Part shown: positions 46,301 to 64,000 of the stretch, piece after piece
Layout: the number at the start of each line of letters is the position of its first letter
Numbering within the stretch: the stretch's first letter is position 1
Source of the DNA: Thunnus maccoyii
Lineage: Eukaryota > Chordata > Actinopteri > Scombriformes > Scombridae
DNA length: 64,000 bases
NCBI RefSeq assembly: GCF_910596095.1
Contig: NC_056548.1
Location: 17,632,651 to 17,696,650 of the forward strand
Reading direction: 5' to 3'
The notes under the pieces: model-generated
Databases searched by the model: none
What the model was told of the DNA's origin: nothing
What the model saw: the letters and a program-made list of their open reading frames with translations, nothing else
Program-made: the position numbers and the translations under genes

Positions 46301-49103
46301 GAGGATATTTGTAGGCACTCCTGTTTTCAATTATTGTTGGTTGGGCTTGTACAAAGTCGACGCACGCACATGAAATGATGCATGTTAAATGTGGTGGAGA
46401 AGAGTCATTGGCTGGTTAGACAATCTTAGCGCTCCTAATTTAACCCTGCTGGCTGTACTTATTAGTTTTGGTTCTTATAATGAAGTGTGTTGCCGCCAAA
46501 ACAGTTGATGCTACAAGTTTCTTTAGCCATTTGAAATATAGACTGTGGAATATCAGGAAAAAATTAAATTCCCAAGTAGCTTTTAGAAAGCTGCATATAC
46601 ATAAAGCCTTTTTTGTTAAATGATGTTGGAGGATTTACTTGTTCTGATCAGCTCTGGTGTGTAACAAATGTAAGCCCAGTATTAGGATTCAGATTCTTAA
46701 ACATTCATGTAAAAGTCAAATCTGATTAAAATGGGTTTCTAAGATGATTTGGAGTATTTAGATTTACAGGTCTTTCAGTATATACCAGCAAATTAGGTTT
46801 GCTGTGTGTGAATGCATTGATATTCTCCTCCTCTCTCCTCAGACAGACCACCCTGATCGTGTATATCCTCTCTCTGGTTGCGATGCTGGTGTATGCCTTC
46901 ACCCTCAATCAGGGTCACCTTTGGGTGGTGTTTCTCACAGCTGGACTTTTAGGGTAGGTAACCAGTAAAGGCCCCCGAGCTCATAAACATCACACCCACT
47001 AACCTGGTAAAATGAGCAGCCAACATGCAATAGCCCTGTGTGTTATTTATTTTATTCTGAGGTTACCCTGAGGTTGTGATGTGATGAACAATATTTGTCA
47101 CGTTTGATTTTCAAGACAGTTTTTTAAAGCTCCTGCCAGACATTCTGGTGAGGCTGTAGTTTATGTTTCTCTGCTTCTCTCCCATCTGGTACGAGAGCTG
47201 CTTTGTCAAAGCAAAATTAATGCTCCTCCGACTCCCAAGTCCACGTGCTTTGTCCTCACAATTATTGCTATTTATGGTAAGCTGATTACGCCCATATCTG
47301 GTTTCCATAGCGATTCCTTTTTCTGGGTTTCATTTCTGAAATCCAGACAGGATGTATTATACAGCAATATACACTCGCCCCACTTTTAAATGTGTGGAGC
47401 TGTTTCATTTTCCTTGGTTAGGATGAAAACTGAGCACACAATTAAGGAATAAACCACTGCAGATCACACACTTTAAGTCTTTTATTTGACCTTGAGTGTC
47501 TGTTTGTAGTCTCTTCATGACAGGTTACCTGCCTCTGGGCTTTGAGTTTGCAGTAGAGCTCACCTATCCTGAATCAGAGGGAACCTCATCTGGACTTCTC
47601 AACTGTTCAGCCCAGGTTGGTAACATCAGCACGGTCACATCTGGCCACCAGACAGAATACAAAAGAAAGACAACATTTTATTTAGGGGCTGTAAACGTTT
47701 CATGAATCCTATTTCAGATCTTTGGAATCATTTTCACCATCTCCCAAGGGAAGATCATTGATAACTGGGGCACTTTAGCGGGAAACATCTTCCTGTGTAT
47801 CTTTCTGCTAATAGGAACAGTATTAACAGGTAAGATATTAACCTTTCCTCTGTTTCCTCAGCATGTCTCTCCTGTTTACAACACCGAAACACCCTCAAAA
47901 CAACAGTGATCATTGGACTCTTGTCATGTGTGCACGTGATATGAAAGGGAACTTTAACACATGATGCATTTTAGTGGTGGAGCATGACTGTTTAAACCAT
48001 TGTGCTTTGTGTTTACAATCCCCAAGTCACACGTGCACATATTCACATTTTCCACAGGATAAGGCTGCCATCTAGTGGCTGAATGAATGACATTATTTTA
48101 TTAAAGGCATTATTCACTGAAAAAAATGAGGACTTCAGCTTGTTATTTACAGCTGTTTAATACCAGAAAATTATGTTATTTTTCCATTAAAACAACTTTT
48201 AAAGCCATTTGTAGTTGTTACCTCTTGGGTACATTGGGTGTGGATTCATTCTAACAACTAATTTATCTGACAGAAAACCTGCAAATTCATCATTTTTCTA
48301 AATGACGTAAGTGATATTGAACTGAGACACCACTGAGGAGCTATTTCAGTTTGTTAATGAACACCATTTTCCACATTTTGCGATTTTTCTTGCAAACACA
48401 GTGTCAAACTCCCTATTTAAACAGAAAGGCTACCACAGCAATAAATGCCATAACAGAATCTTTTTTTTTTCCACCCTCCTCCGTGTTCATCACAGGATTC
48501 ATCAAGTCCGACCTCAGGCGGCAGAAGGCCAACCTACAGGCCGAGGTGCAGACAGTGAGTGTAAGTACATCTGTGTGCTCTGCATGAAGTCAGTGGTGAG
48601 ATCTTCACATCCCTGTGGAGAGGGAATGTGTTAGATGTCGCCCGGGCTGAATTAACTCTGCTGGCTGCTTCTCTGCAGTCCTCACACTGCAGCGCACTGC
48701 TGCCGGCATGCACACAAGTGAATGCAGGAGTTGCACTGCACTGTTTGGTGGAAACTTTCTCTCATCACACTAAAAACATCCTCTATTCTGTTTGCAAAAA
48801 AGCACAACTCTGCTTCGTCTGACAGCTCTCCAACTCGCTCTAACAGCATGTTTTATGAACTTTGGCTATAAAAAACCCAATTTCGGTTTAACACTTGTGG
48901 AGATGCGCTTTGTTACACTTTTATACGGGTGCAGTTGACAGCTGTCAAACAGATGTTGTATGTAAATCTGTTACAATCAGTTTTATAAATCACTGTAATA
49001 ATGTGATAATTAGACACCACAAATTCACTTTTAATAGGTAAAAAGCAGGTTTCATTTATTGAATTAATGTGGCACCATCCTCATGCACCAAATTTATGTA
49101 ACA

Positions 49104-49160
<57 letters not shown>

Positions 49161-50632
49161 AATTCAGTGAAACAGAAAATAAACCCTGGTGGCTTTCAGC
49201 TGCTCAAAATCACCTTTGAATTTTGACAATATGCCAGTTTAAACAAGTTCTTATTTCACGGCGTGTGTGCTCTGCAGCTCAGCTTGTTTCCTTGTTGTTT
49301 AAAACAACTTCAGGACCTCTTGCTGTCTTTCCTCCTCCGCTCTAACAATGCAAATGCAACTAAAGCGGAAAGCTCCGGTAATCCTGCACACTAACAGAAC
49401 TTAAATAAGCTACACTTAGTTTATCATGAGCCAGTTGTTAGAAATGAGGAGACAGTGAGATCACTAACAATGCAGAAACAAACCTTAAAAATGAGCCATT
49501 TGCAAGTAAATAATCCCATTGATATATTTAAGGGTGTTTTTAAAGCTACTATGCCAGTGGACAGATAGCAGGCAGTTTAGTTTGGTGTGCAGTGGTTTCT
49601 GGGGGCAGACTGGTGGTGGTGGTGAAGATGGTGGAGGCTGAGGAGGTCCCTTCAGGGCCCCTCAGAGGTGTGACACCCAAGTTATCGTTCCAGTCTACAG
49701 GCTCCGTGCAGGACTACGGGGCCACAGCGTGCGGCGGCCCCTGGCAGCGGCAGTCATGACATAAACCCACAACCTCACAAAAACCAAAACACACACCTGC
49801 CAAGGTAGGGGCACACACTCTTCTGAAGCTTCAACACAGATAATAATAAACTCCCCACATACACACAAGAGTATCATTTGTCATTTAACAAACTTCAATG
49901 TGAAACTTCCACTGAAACTGTCCAGAAAATTGTTGAAAACCATATTTTGTTTTCAATGTACAAAAATAGAAGGTTTAATTATTTTTTTCCCCAAAAGCAT
50001 GACTGGTATGTTATTAATATTGGTATGAAGAATATTTGAGGTTATTACTAGACTGCAGTACATTCCTTCCACTTCAGCTCTTAGATTAAACAGGTTATCC
50101 TGCTGTTAAGTAAAAAAGCAATTCATCCAGGAATTCAAACCTCCTGCAAAGTTTGGTTGAAGGGTCCTCAAACTTTTCTGTTCATAAAATGTAGAGCTGT
50201 GTTTTCCCGTTAAGTCATCATCAAGATGAAATTAATACTGTAGTTAAATATATTTCTGTCAGTAATGTTGTTTTTTTTGTGTCACTGTGCTTGAACATCT
50301 TTTACTTTAATCAATCAACTTTTTTAAGGAAAATCTGAGCTTTGAGCCTTTTCACATTTTTGATGACCTAATTAACTAAATGTTTGAATTGTGTTGATGA
50401 AGTTTTGAGTTGTTCTGTTTTTTTGGTCTATGTTAATGTTCTGTTGTCTTTCTGAATGCTATAATAAGTGGAGAATTTGTGTCTCTTTTGGTAAAAAGCT
50501 CAGTTTTTGCTGTTTTTGTTGAACAATGTGATTGTGATTCTCTTCTGTCTCCGTACTTTGCAGAAAATGACAGCTGATCTAGAAGAAGGAGGCGTCTCTC
50601 CTCCTGAGATCCTGAAAGAAGGGAAGTTATAA
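36995..50632 (+). CDS. flvcr2: FLVCR2-type choline/heme-family transporter, exon 1b plus shared exons 2-10
   Basis: Exons: 36995-37612 (1b), 40416-40557, 43191-43331, 44630-44697, 44983-45086, 46843-46953, 47510-47615, 47718-47829, 48496-48554, 50564-50632. All junctions keep frame; 509 residues. FLVCR2 is a 12-helix major facilitator of the plasma membrane that takes up choline; roles in heme or calcium transport were proposed earlier. Shared exons carry [11 protein letters not shown] (Tyr equal to human Tyr325), [38 protein letters not shown] and LLNCSAQ (Gln equal to human Gln447). Exon 1b keeps the Trp of the site (FMWLQYG, Trp85) but has Thr174 ([13 protein letters not shown]) where human has Gln191. 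Gene order and the sequence favour FLVCR2 over FLVCR1. Exon 9 has two adjacent donors, gtgagt at 48555 and gtaagt at 48561, that would add Val-Ser. It converges with erg28. Confidence 0.93.
40327..40358. repeat. (GT)n microsatellite
   Basis: About 16 GT units 60 bases before flvcr2 exon 2. Confidence 0.9.
40686..40729. other. Inverted repeat, 12-bp arms
   Basis: ACTCCCACAGTC at 40686-40697 and its exact reverse complement at 40718-40729, with a 20-base loop. It lies in the flvcr2 intron just after exon 2. Confidence 0.6.
41674..41769. other. 96-nt hairpin with 22-bp perfect arms
   Basis: The arm at 41674-41695 (starts TTTGTGCTACATATC) is exactly complementary to 41748-41769. The inner part pairs further with gaps (GACTTT words on both sides). 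It lies in the flvcr2 intron 40558-43190. It could be a palindromic MITE or a precursor of a small RNA; nothing in the sequence decides this. Confidence 0.7.
42937..42959. repeat. (CA)n microsatellite
   Basis: About 11 CA units in an flvcr2 intron; another short GT run lies at 43163-43182, directly before exon 3. Confidence 0.9.
48065..48078 (-). promoter_or_regulatory. CTCF core motif in an flvcr2 intron
   Basis: On the - strand CCACTAGATGGCAG fits CCASYAGRKGGCRS at every position. Binding is inference. Confidence 0.45.
49107..49157. repeat. (TA)n microsatellite
   Basis: About 25 TA units in the last flvcr2 intron. Confidence 0.95.
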
Positions 50633-51760
50633 GGAAGGAGGTCCTGCTGGACTGAAGGGAAGACACATACCTTCCTTCTATCAAAGCATCACAAGCTTGA
50701 CATCATATACAGATAAAAACAAACAAACAAAAGAACTGACACATTTCCACACATACATGGCCACAGAGTAAAAAAAAGCTGCTGTTAAGAGTTCAGATCG
50801 AGCACAATACGAACGAGCAGACCTGCTTTACAACATGATGTACTGTAAAGACTCTGATTCACACTAGTATCCCAAGTGCAACTTAGCTCATCCAAAATCA
50901 AGCACAAGTCAATCATGCACAAGAGGAATGCACTTGAAACCTCAAAGGTTTTTACATCCTTATGTGAAAACATCTTTATTCATTTTAGCCAATGTGGGCA
51001 TTTTAAATGTATCATCAGTGGAACGCAACTGCCACTTTAGTGACTCCAACATTACTACTGTAACTGAACTTTTTCCTTTTATCACTTCCCCTTCAATTAG
51101 TGTTAATGTAGTGTTCTATGCAGTCTAATGAGCAATGTTTAAACTGTGAGTGTTTCCTAATAATGGACCAATATGGTGTCAGTATTTACATTGCTGAAAA
51201 GTTTTTAGAATTTGCTAAAAACAGTGATGTGTTTTCCTGTCGTGGCAGTCAGGGTTGCCAAACAGAAGCTCAACAATCATATTATCTCTGCCTGCCATTC
51301 AGGATCACGTGGGAGTATTACTCTTGAATACTGCTGATTACAAATATGATTGATGCCGTGCATCTGAGTACACTTTGGAAGGTCAGTTTTGTCCTTGATC
51401 TCTACAAGAATCTCGTCAGACACAGGAAGGAAGGAAGGAAGAAATCTTATCTGGATCAACTGGCGAGCGGATGAGGCAAATAGATCTATTGCACAGTAAT
51501 TTTGCACAAAAATATGTTTTTATATATAAGACTCTTAGCTTGTAAATTTGTTACTGAGACATGTAGTTGATACTATGTAACCGGTGTTTGTACAGTTTGT
51601 CTTTAACATGTTTTACTTAATGTCTTGTGGCTAGTCATCTGGTGATTTTCCTGTTTTATAATGATTATGTGATTGTGAGAGGTGCTAGTTGTTCCTTCAG
51701 GGGCATTTTAGGAAAAACTGAGTATTTTTATGACACTTAAGTAATAAAAAAATACGTAAA
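50633..51760 (+). other. flvcr2 3' UTR
   Basis: Non-coding, about 1.1 kb, ending after AATAAA at 51743-51748. A further AATAAA at about 52385 could serve a longer form. The remaining DNA to 52800 shows no gene and probably includes the erg28 3' UTR on the - strand. Confidence 0.5.
51743..51748 (+). terminator. flvcr2 polyadenylation signal
   Basis: AATAAA about 1.1 kb past the stop codon. Confidence 0.45.
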
Positions 51761-52800
51761 AACAAGTCAAAAACATTGTTTTTGTTCCATATATGATGAG
51801 AAAAGTTCTTGTAAAAAGTGTCACTCTCTGTATCTATAGATATAATCAGAGCGCTGGGAGTTTATTTCTTCACACAACACTGTTTTCATGTTTTCTGCAT
51901 TTGAATCCATCCAATAACATTTCAAAGAGCTGGAAGAGACATAATTAGCAGAAAATAATCAACACCTCTCACTTCAGCTCAAACTACATCTGGGTAGAAA
52001 GGGATACTAAATGTTTATCAAAAATAATGCAAAAACACACTTACACTGAGGGAAAACAATACGTCAGCAAATTTTCCCAACATATTTTTCATTTGTAGCT
52101 CATAGATTTATAAATACACATAATTATCATATTAATGTAATAGAAAACATTTTGTAGGTCTCAAAACAACAAATCGTTTCATTCAAAAATAATTTTGTGC
52201 ATAAATTCAAAGGGTGTTCAAACATTTCACAGCACAGAACAAACATCAAGAATAATTGCTGATATCATAAGATACTCTGTGATGAAGAGCATAGTTTTAT
52301 ACTATGTATTCATCAGGGTTCTTGGGTAAATCTGAGCTATTGTTTAAAAAAAAATGTATAGGAAGTGGTGATCTGGTGAAATGAAAATAAAAATGAGTGA
52401 ATGAAAATCTATTGTGGATTATTTCTGTAATCGTTTCCACCACAATGTTTGTTCAGCAGTTTCAAAGCACATCTGATTATTTCGTCAGATTACAGGCACA
52501 GACACGATAATGAGTGTCATTCAGCACATTTCAGAACCTCCATGTCAATTACTGTAGCGTAACAAAACCAAATATGAAGAGATGATAACTACTCCGTCAA
52601 ACATTTTTCGATTGCACTACTAAAACATCAGTTTATAAAACATTAAATACGACCCAGATATAGATGAATGTAGTGTATAGAAAGTTTCATTCACAGTAGG
52701 AAATGAACTGACATCCAGATCTCATGTTCTTCAAGGCAGGAAGCCACACACTACGACCAGTCCAAACATGTCTGGTGGAAAACTCAGATTCAGGCGGGAT

Positions 52801-54204
52801 TCAGTTACGTTTCTTCTGTCGTGCTCCGACTTCCTCTTGCGTCTCTGGAAAACACTGGAATCCAATCAGCATTCCTATGACAGAGAAACCTAGAAAAACA
52901 AATATATAATGTTGTTACTAAGACACAAGAGGTCTACATAAAACTTTTTAAACTTCTAATTCCAATGACAGGAAAAAGACATTGAGACATTGTACAAAGA
53001 TGTTTTAAAACTTAAAACTGACATTATTTTCGGGAGACTCCTCCTCAGTGTAGTCCGTACTTACTTGCCACAATAAGAGGTGCCATGACCCCGATAGTCA
53101 GCGGTGCAGTCTTGTAGATGAAAGCCTCTGACAGGAAATGGCCCAACGCCAGCACAAATGTCCACAAGGTGATGTGATACAGCCTGCAGGGAGCCCGCAT
53201 GATGACACACTGTAAGAACATAACGCAGACTGCCAACAGAAACAAGGTGCAGAGAGAGACGAGCTGTCTTACGTTCTGTTCTGGATATCAATGGCACAGG
53301 CACAGCGAATGATCGATGACAGCAACGTCCAAATGCCAAATGTTCGAGCTTGGAGACCATTCACTGAAAAGAAAATGGAAAAATCAGGAATGCTGGAGTT
53401 TAGAAAATGGAAAAAAATATCCAAATATAGCTATTTGTATTTCCCATATGGCTCTTTAGAAGAGAATACTAGAAGGTAACAATGCCTTGACTCATTTTAA
53501 ATAGAAAAACATTGAGCAGAGCCGATATTATAAACCTATATAACCTTATTGCGGATATTTTGGTAGCAGCAGATGATAAGTATTAAAAAAACTGCAGTAC
53601 AATCATGTTAAAAACATGTTGGAGGTCATTTAGAAACAAGTTACAGCTGAAGACAAGTTTTTTCCTCACTTATTAAAATGTCCTGCTCAACTTCTGACCA
53701 GGCCAATATAAAGTATCCTTATTAGATCTATCTAGACTAACAAATCTTGGTAGCAGCCTCAGAAATGAAGCATTGATCGGCCTCTAAATCTGAAAACTGT
53801 TTACTAAGGTTATCGATTATTGGTTTAATTATGATATGAAACAGTAGCTCTTTGCCTAATGCTTATCCAGTGGGAAGTATCATCAGACTATATATGGTTG
53901 TGATTTTGGCCCCTAATATTGTGATATACAGTTTAAATGCTGCATGACAGTTGATGCAAGTATCAGGAGTTTTTAAAAACTGCATATACATATTGACACC
54001 AAACCTTTTCAACAAGTCATGATATCACCTTCAGTCAAATAATGAACAAACCTAATGAATTGTTTCCTCACCAAACTGTGGAGTCCCAGTGTACAGCTTC
54101 TCTGACAGGAAGCTGTGATCTCTGAAACTCTGGACGGTGTTTCCCATGGCGATGACCGACACCATCACCAGCCAGCTCCGCAACACGTTCAGAAAGCGAC
54201 TCAT
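52801..54204 (-). CDS. erg28: Ergosterol biosynthetic protein 28 homolog
   Basis: Four exons on the - strand: 54204-54072, 53363-53273, 53183-53065 and 52889-52801. Total 432 nt, 143 residues (human ERG28 140), frame kept at each junction. Erg28 is an ER membrane protein; the yeast protein tethers the C-4 demethylation enzymes of sterol synthesis. [20 protein letters not shown] opens the protein with a first hydrophobic helix; [34 protein letters not shown] and [20 protein letters not shown] follow, with about four membrane segments in all. The C-terminus ends QKKRN, which places lysines at -3 and -4, a dilysine ER-retrieval signal also seen in human. An acceptor-like 'ttgctgacag' about 28 bases before the ATG suggests a spliced 5' UTR. 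Head-to-head with ttll5 and convergent with flvcr2, as in mammals. Confidence 0.95.
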
Positions 54205-54325
54205 CTCTTCTGTCTGCGAGACGCACCTGTCAGCAAGGAAAAGTCAAACTGTCAAAGTGCTGCAGGATAAACAACCTGAAACTCCAACAGGCCAATGCAA
54301 GTACAATCAGCTGGTTGTGCTATAA

Positions 54326-54327
<2 letters not shown>

Positions 54328-54374
<47 letters not shown>

Positions 54375-54375
54375 G
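54328..54375. repeat. (GATA)n-(GACA)n microsatellite
   Basis: Two or three GATA units then about 11 GACA units, upstream of erg28. Confidence 0.95.
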
Positions 54376-54819
54376 GTGTCTACTGGATGTTACTGGTGTT
54401 AAAAGTAACATGCATGGTGCATGTTTTTACCTGGCGGCGTCTATCAAACTACAGCGTGGGCATGCTCCATTATAAGACAGTAAAGTGGGACTCGAGCCAA
54501 CCAAGTTTGATGACGTTATGTATAAAATGGTAAGTCCTTCAATCTTGAATCAACCAATAACAGAGCAGCAGAAGTGGCTCCAGCCACTCGTACCATGTAC
54601 GTGATTGGTCTATTCGAGCGTTCCGGTTACGCCCATTTTCGTCGCTAACCAATAGTTATCAAGCAATCCGGTCACCTGCAGACTGCATCCAGACGGTATC
54701 CAGCTCTTATAATACATCCATGGCATAAAACCAGGGTTTTAAATGTCACAAAGGTGGCCCTCTTTTAACCTGAGTAAATCACTATGGTTTTGCAGATTTG
54801 CTACAGAGTCCGTTTTTTC

Positions 54820-55047
54820 TTCAGTTCCTTGTATGGCCACTTGAGGCTGGCTCCAAAAGCGAGTCATTCATTATTTTTATACAGTCTATGGTCATTCCCC
54901 ATAGACCTCCATGTTAAAATGCCCAACTTTACAGCAGAAATAAACATGTTTATTTATTTATACATCCATGCTCGCTTTGAGCTCTTCAGAAACCAACAGG
55001 TGACGTCACGGTAACTACGTCCATATTTTTATACAGTCTATGGTTAC
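54820..55047. repeat. Fish interspersed repeat carrying a CRE
   Basis: A 20-base word ATTTTTATACAGTCTATGGT occurs at 54873-54892 and 55025-55044. Between and beside them are segments (tggccacttgaggctggctc; cataaacatgtttatttat) that I know as a common fish short repeat. A full TGACGTCA lies at 55001-55008. The left boundary may reach further, to about 54720. Confidence 0.5.
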
Positions 55048-55855
55048 AATATATCAAATTGTATTTCAAATCAAAAAAACTAATGACGAAATACTTTGAA
55101 CAAAAAAAAGATTAAGCTATTGGTATTTGTCACAGATAATATTCAATCTAAAATGTTAATTTCACTTTGATTTGGCCAGAATCTAAAGTGATTTCCACTT
55201 ATCCTTCATTATGGGACAGAGTCAGACCTGAATCCACTTCTTGAGTATAATGTTTAAATCTGCTGCATCAAGTTTAAAGTTTAAGAGCTTTGGCTGTGGG
55301 AGGCACGGAGAGTACACTTAGTGGTAAAATATGTATATAAACTAATTACGTAATTAATAAATTAATGAATTCGTTTTTTAACAAACGAATTTACACGATC
55401 AGCGATTTTCTGCCAGCATTCCTCTCTCGTCTTATTTGCAGCAACAGCGTTGCTTTTTACTGTGATAATGTATTTATATTATTCATACCTCTCGTTATAA
55501 TAATCTGTTCCTCCTCACTGAAATAAGCGGCGCACGATCGGTCCATTTTGTCAAATGACGCGCAAAACGCCCCCTTTTATGGAGACGCACACAGAACCTG
55601 AAGCAGAAAGCCTAGGTGAACAAAGAAAGTTCATATCATATCTCATACCTTCGTGATACCACTTATCTCTGATCGCGAGTTCAGGGTTTGCCGAGCCAGC
55701 TCACACAAAGAAAGCCTGGGTATGTTGAACTTGTTTCGTAGTACACCCTTCAGGTTAGGCTGCGTTCAAACGAAGAGTACATGTGGAGCGAGAGGATAAC
55801 CTGTGATGACTTCTGTCTTCGTTACATCTGGTTTTAGCTATGATATGAAACCTCT

Positions 55856-55888
55856 CTTCTCAGTTTTTCATAAAGAAAAACTGAGAAG
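55856..55888. other. Perfect 14-bp hairpin
   Basis: CTTCTCAGTTTTTC, loop ATAAA, then the exact reverse complement. Not followed by a T-run and not near a gene end; possibly a small RNA stem or transposon remnant. Confidence 0.7.
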
Positions 55889-55899
55889 AACTACCCATC

Positions 55900-56192
55900 A
55901 CTATAGGATTAGAGATATTTTTTACCTTGTAAATATGGAAAATATTAGGTAAACTGTAAACTGTAAACTGAGAGGATCATCTGCCAGTTTGAAGAAGACA
56001 TGGGGACCATCCCGGACTGAAAAACTCTTAGGCCATTGGCCTTGTTATGTTTCCTTTTTCATACAGGTGTTCTGTTTCTTTTTCTTCTGATCTTCTGTTT
56101 TGTAATTACTTAAAGTCTCAATTGAAACTCAGTGTACTACTTGTCTGTTATCTTGTCTGGAAACCCAATAAATAAAGTTTTGAAAAAAAAAG
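55900..56192 (+). repeat. Possible retroposon 3' tail
   Basis: Ends CCCAATAAATAAAGTTTTG followed by nine A residues, a polyadenylated-looking end in intergenic DNA. This is typical of a 5'-truncated LINE copy or retrocopy. No coding similarity could be read upstream and no clear target duplication was found. Confidence 0.35.
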
Positions 56193-56787
56193 CATGTGAG
56201 CAGCTTACAGACCATTAAATTTTGCACTAATAAGAAGGCTGTAAAACTGTCATTGCGTGTATTTTTTAAAAAGTATTGTTTTATTTAATTTATGTATATA
56301 TTTTGTATTCATTATTTTTATTCTGTGTTATTATTTTTTTAATTTTTATTTGATTTTCTTTCTATTTATCATGTGTTGTTTGTGACTCCCCATTTAGTCA
56401 AATGTGTGCAAATACTCACACTATTACCTTTTAGAAGTACAAAATGACATTGAGTGTACATTTGAAACAGCTTTTAACGCATTTTTTTACATGTTGTTTA
56501 TCAATATTACAGATTAAACTGTACCTGTCAGAATTTAATTCATAAATCCCACAACGGATTCATTTGTTCGCACTGCTGTCGAAGAATAAATATATAAAGC
56601 AGTAATAAGCAGTTAAATGTTGTATATCATACAGGATTTAATTTGTAGCAAACGAGATGGTATTTGAAAAAGGTTTGCATAAACTGGGGACATGAACTCG
56701 GTCCCTTTAGTCCATGAAATGATGTCATCGCTGGATGGACTCAACGCAAAATTTGGTCAGGCGGATAAAAAAAACAGCCACCGTAAG

Positions 56788-56798
56788 TGCGCATGCGC
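56788..56798. promoter_or_regulatory. NRF1 site of the ttll5 promoter
   Basis: TGCGCATGCGC, a perfect palindromic NRF1 motif, about 70 bases before a likely first-exon donor (gtgagt at 56866). CG-rich DNA around it fits a housekeeping promoter. Confidence 0.55.
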
Positions 56799-57406
56799 TG
56801 TGCTCTGTTGCTACTCAGTTGTTGTAGTTACCAGGAAGATTAACCGCGATGATCAACTGGCCCTGGTGAGTGGTGACGCCAGCTAGCTGGCCGTTAGCAG
56901 GCTCCCAGAAATAAAGGCAAGTTTTTGTTGCTGTGTTTGTGTTTGTCGTTACAAAAAAAACGTTGACTTTAACGGCCTCCATCAAGGCAGACGCTTCCTG
57001 GTTAGCTTCCCATACCTAACGCTAAAGTAAAGTCGTATGTTGTTTAGCTTTAACGCTTGTTGTCTGGGTTTAGTCTTGTGTGTCTCCTTTAACCGTCATA
57101 GAAAATAATTTCACTGCCACCACAAGTAGAGAGAGGGGGGAAGCAGCTGTTCTCAGCTAACTGTGTGCTAAATGTGAACCAGTGTTTCAGGTCTGCACGA
57201 ATGTGAAATTAGTTGTTTACGGGTCTTAGTAACGTTGTTATTAATATTGTATTTTGCACGACTGGACTCGCGTCTGTTGGAGGCAGGTTGACGAGACGTT
57301 CACTGACTGGTATGTTGGCAGGTGGAGGAGGTGGATACCATGGTAAACCTAGACACTTGATCCCAGGAAGATTTCACCGGGCAGCTCGTCCGCCTACACT
57401 GTAGAG
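56799..57406 (+). other. ttll5 5' UTR region
   Basis: A probable non-coding exon ends at 56865 (donor gtgagt). A second exon with the ATG begins near 57322 after the acceptor 'tgttggcag'. The DNA between is intron. Confidence 0.4.

Positions 57407-64000
<6,594 letters not shown>

Larger units (their letters stand above)
54430..56780. other. erg28-ttll5 head-to-head intergenic region
   Basis: Mostly repeat-derived. The segment 55530-55620 is richer in CG (cggcgcacgatcgg, atgacgcgcaaaacgccccc) and is the best candidate for the erg28 promoter on the - strand. The next gene's promoter is near 56780-56870. No coding exon is supported. Confidence 0.4.

Overview
The window reads as nuclear DNA of a teleost fish, probably a percomorph. 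Genes are split by short GT-AG introns, the intergenic DNA is AT-rich with many CA, TA, GATA and GACA microsatellites, and several fish-type interspersed repeats are present. The gene content matches the block that in human lies on chromosome 14q24.3 (NEK9-ZC2HC1C-ACYP1-MLH3 / TMED10-FOS-JDP2-BATF-FLVCR2 / ERG28-TTLL5). Almost every gene could be assembled exon by exon with reading frame kept across all junctions.

Left to right: a probable 3' UTR of a + strand gene ending near 690 (nek9 by synteny); zc2hc1c (-, 991-3022); acyp1 (+, 4680-6444); mlh3 (+, 8402-16361, 12 coding exons, 1218 aa) with an old repeat carrying a nested insertion in one intron; a broken tmed10 copy (-, 16561-17650); a divergent c-Fos gene (+, 19244-21449, 381 aa); jdp2 (+, 24581-26659, 160 aa); two alternative or duplicated first coding exons of flvcr2 (+, 29232-29813 and 36995-37612) followed by one set of downstream exons ending at 50632; erg28 (-, 52801-54204, 143 aa); and the 5' part of ttll5 (+, 57407 to the right edge). 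BATF, which sits between JDP2 and FLVCR2 in mammals, was not found.

The most striking point is flvcr2. Two first exons, each coding for a whole N-terminal half of the transporter, end at the same codon junction and in the same phase, but only one set of exons 2-10 exists. The upstream exon keeps the glutamine that corresponds to human FLVCR2 Gln191 in the choline pocket; the downstream exon has threonine there. Shared exons keep the residues matching Tyr325 and Gln447. If both exons splice to the common body, one locus makes two transporters that differ in the substrate site.

Other points of note: the tmed10 relic keeps its intron layout and its ancestral place beside fos, which fits loss of one duplicate after the teleost genome duplication; MLH3 contains a WW-like segment; a 96-nt hairpin with 22-bp perfect arms lies in an flvcr2 intron; and several palindromic regulatory motifs (CLEAR, CRE, NRF1, CTCF-like) lie near promoters. 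The genes are not an operon-like system. Fos and JDP2 are functionally linked as AP-1 bZIP partners, and the rest share only ancestral neighbourhood.
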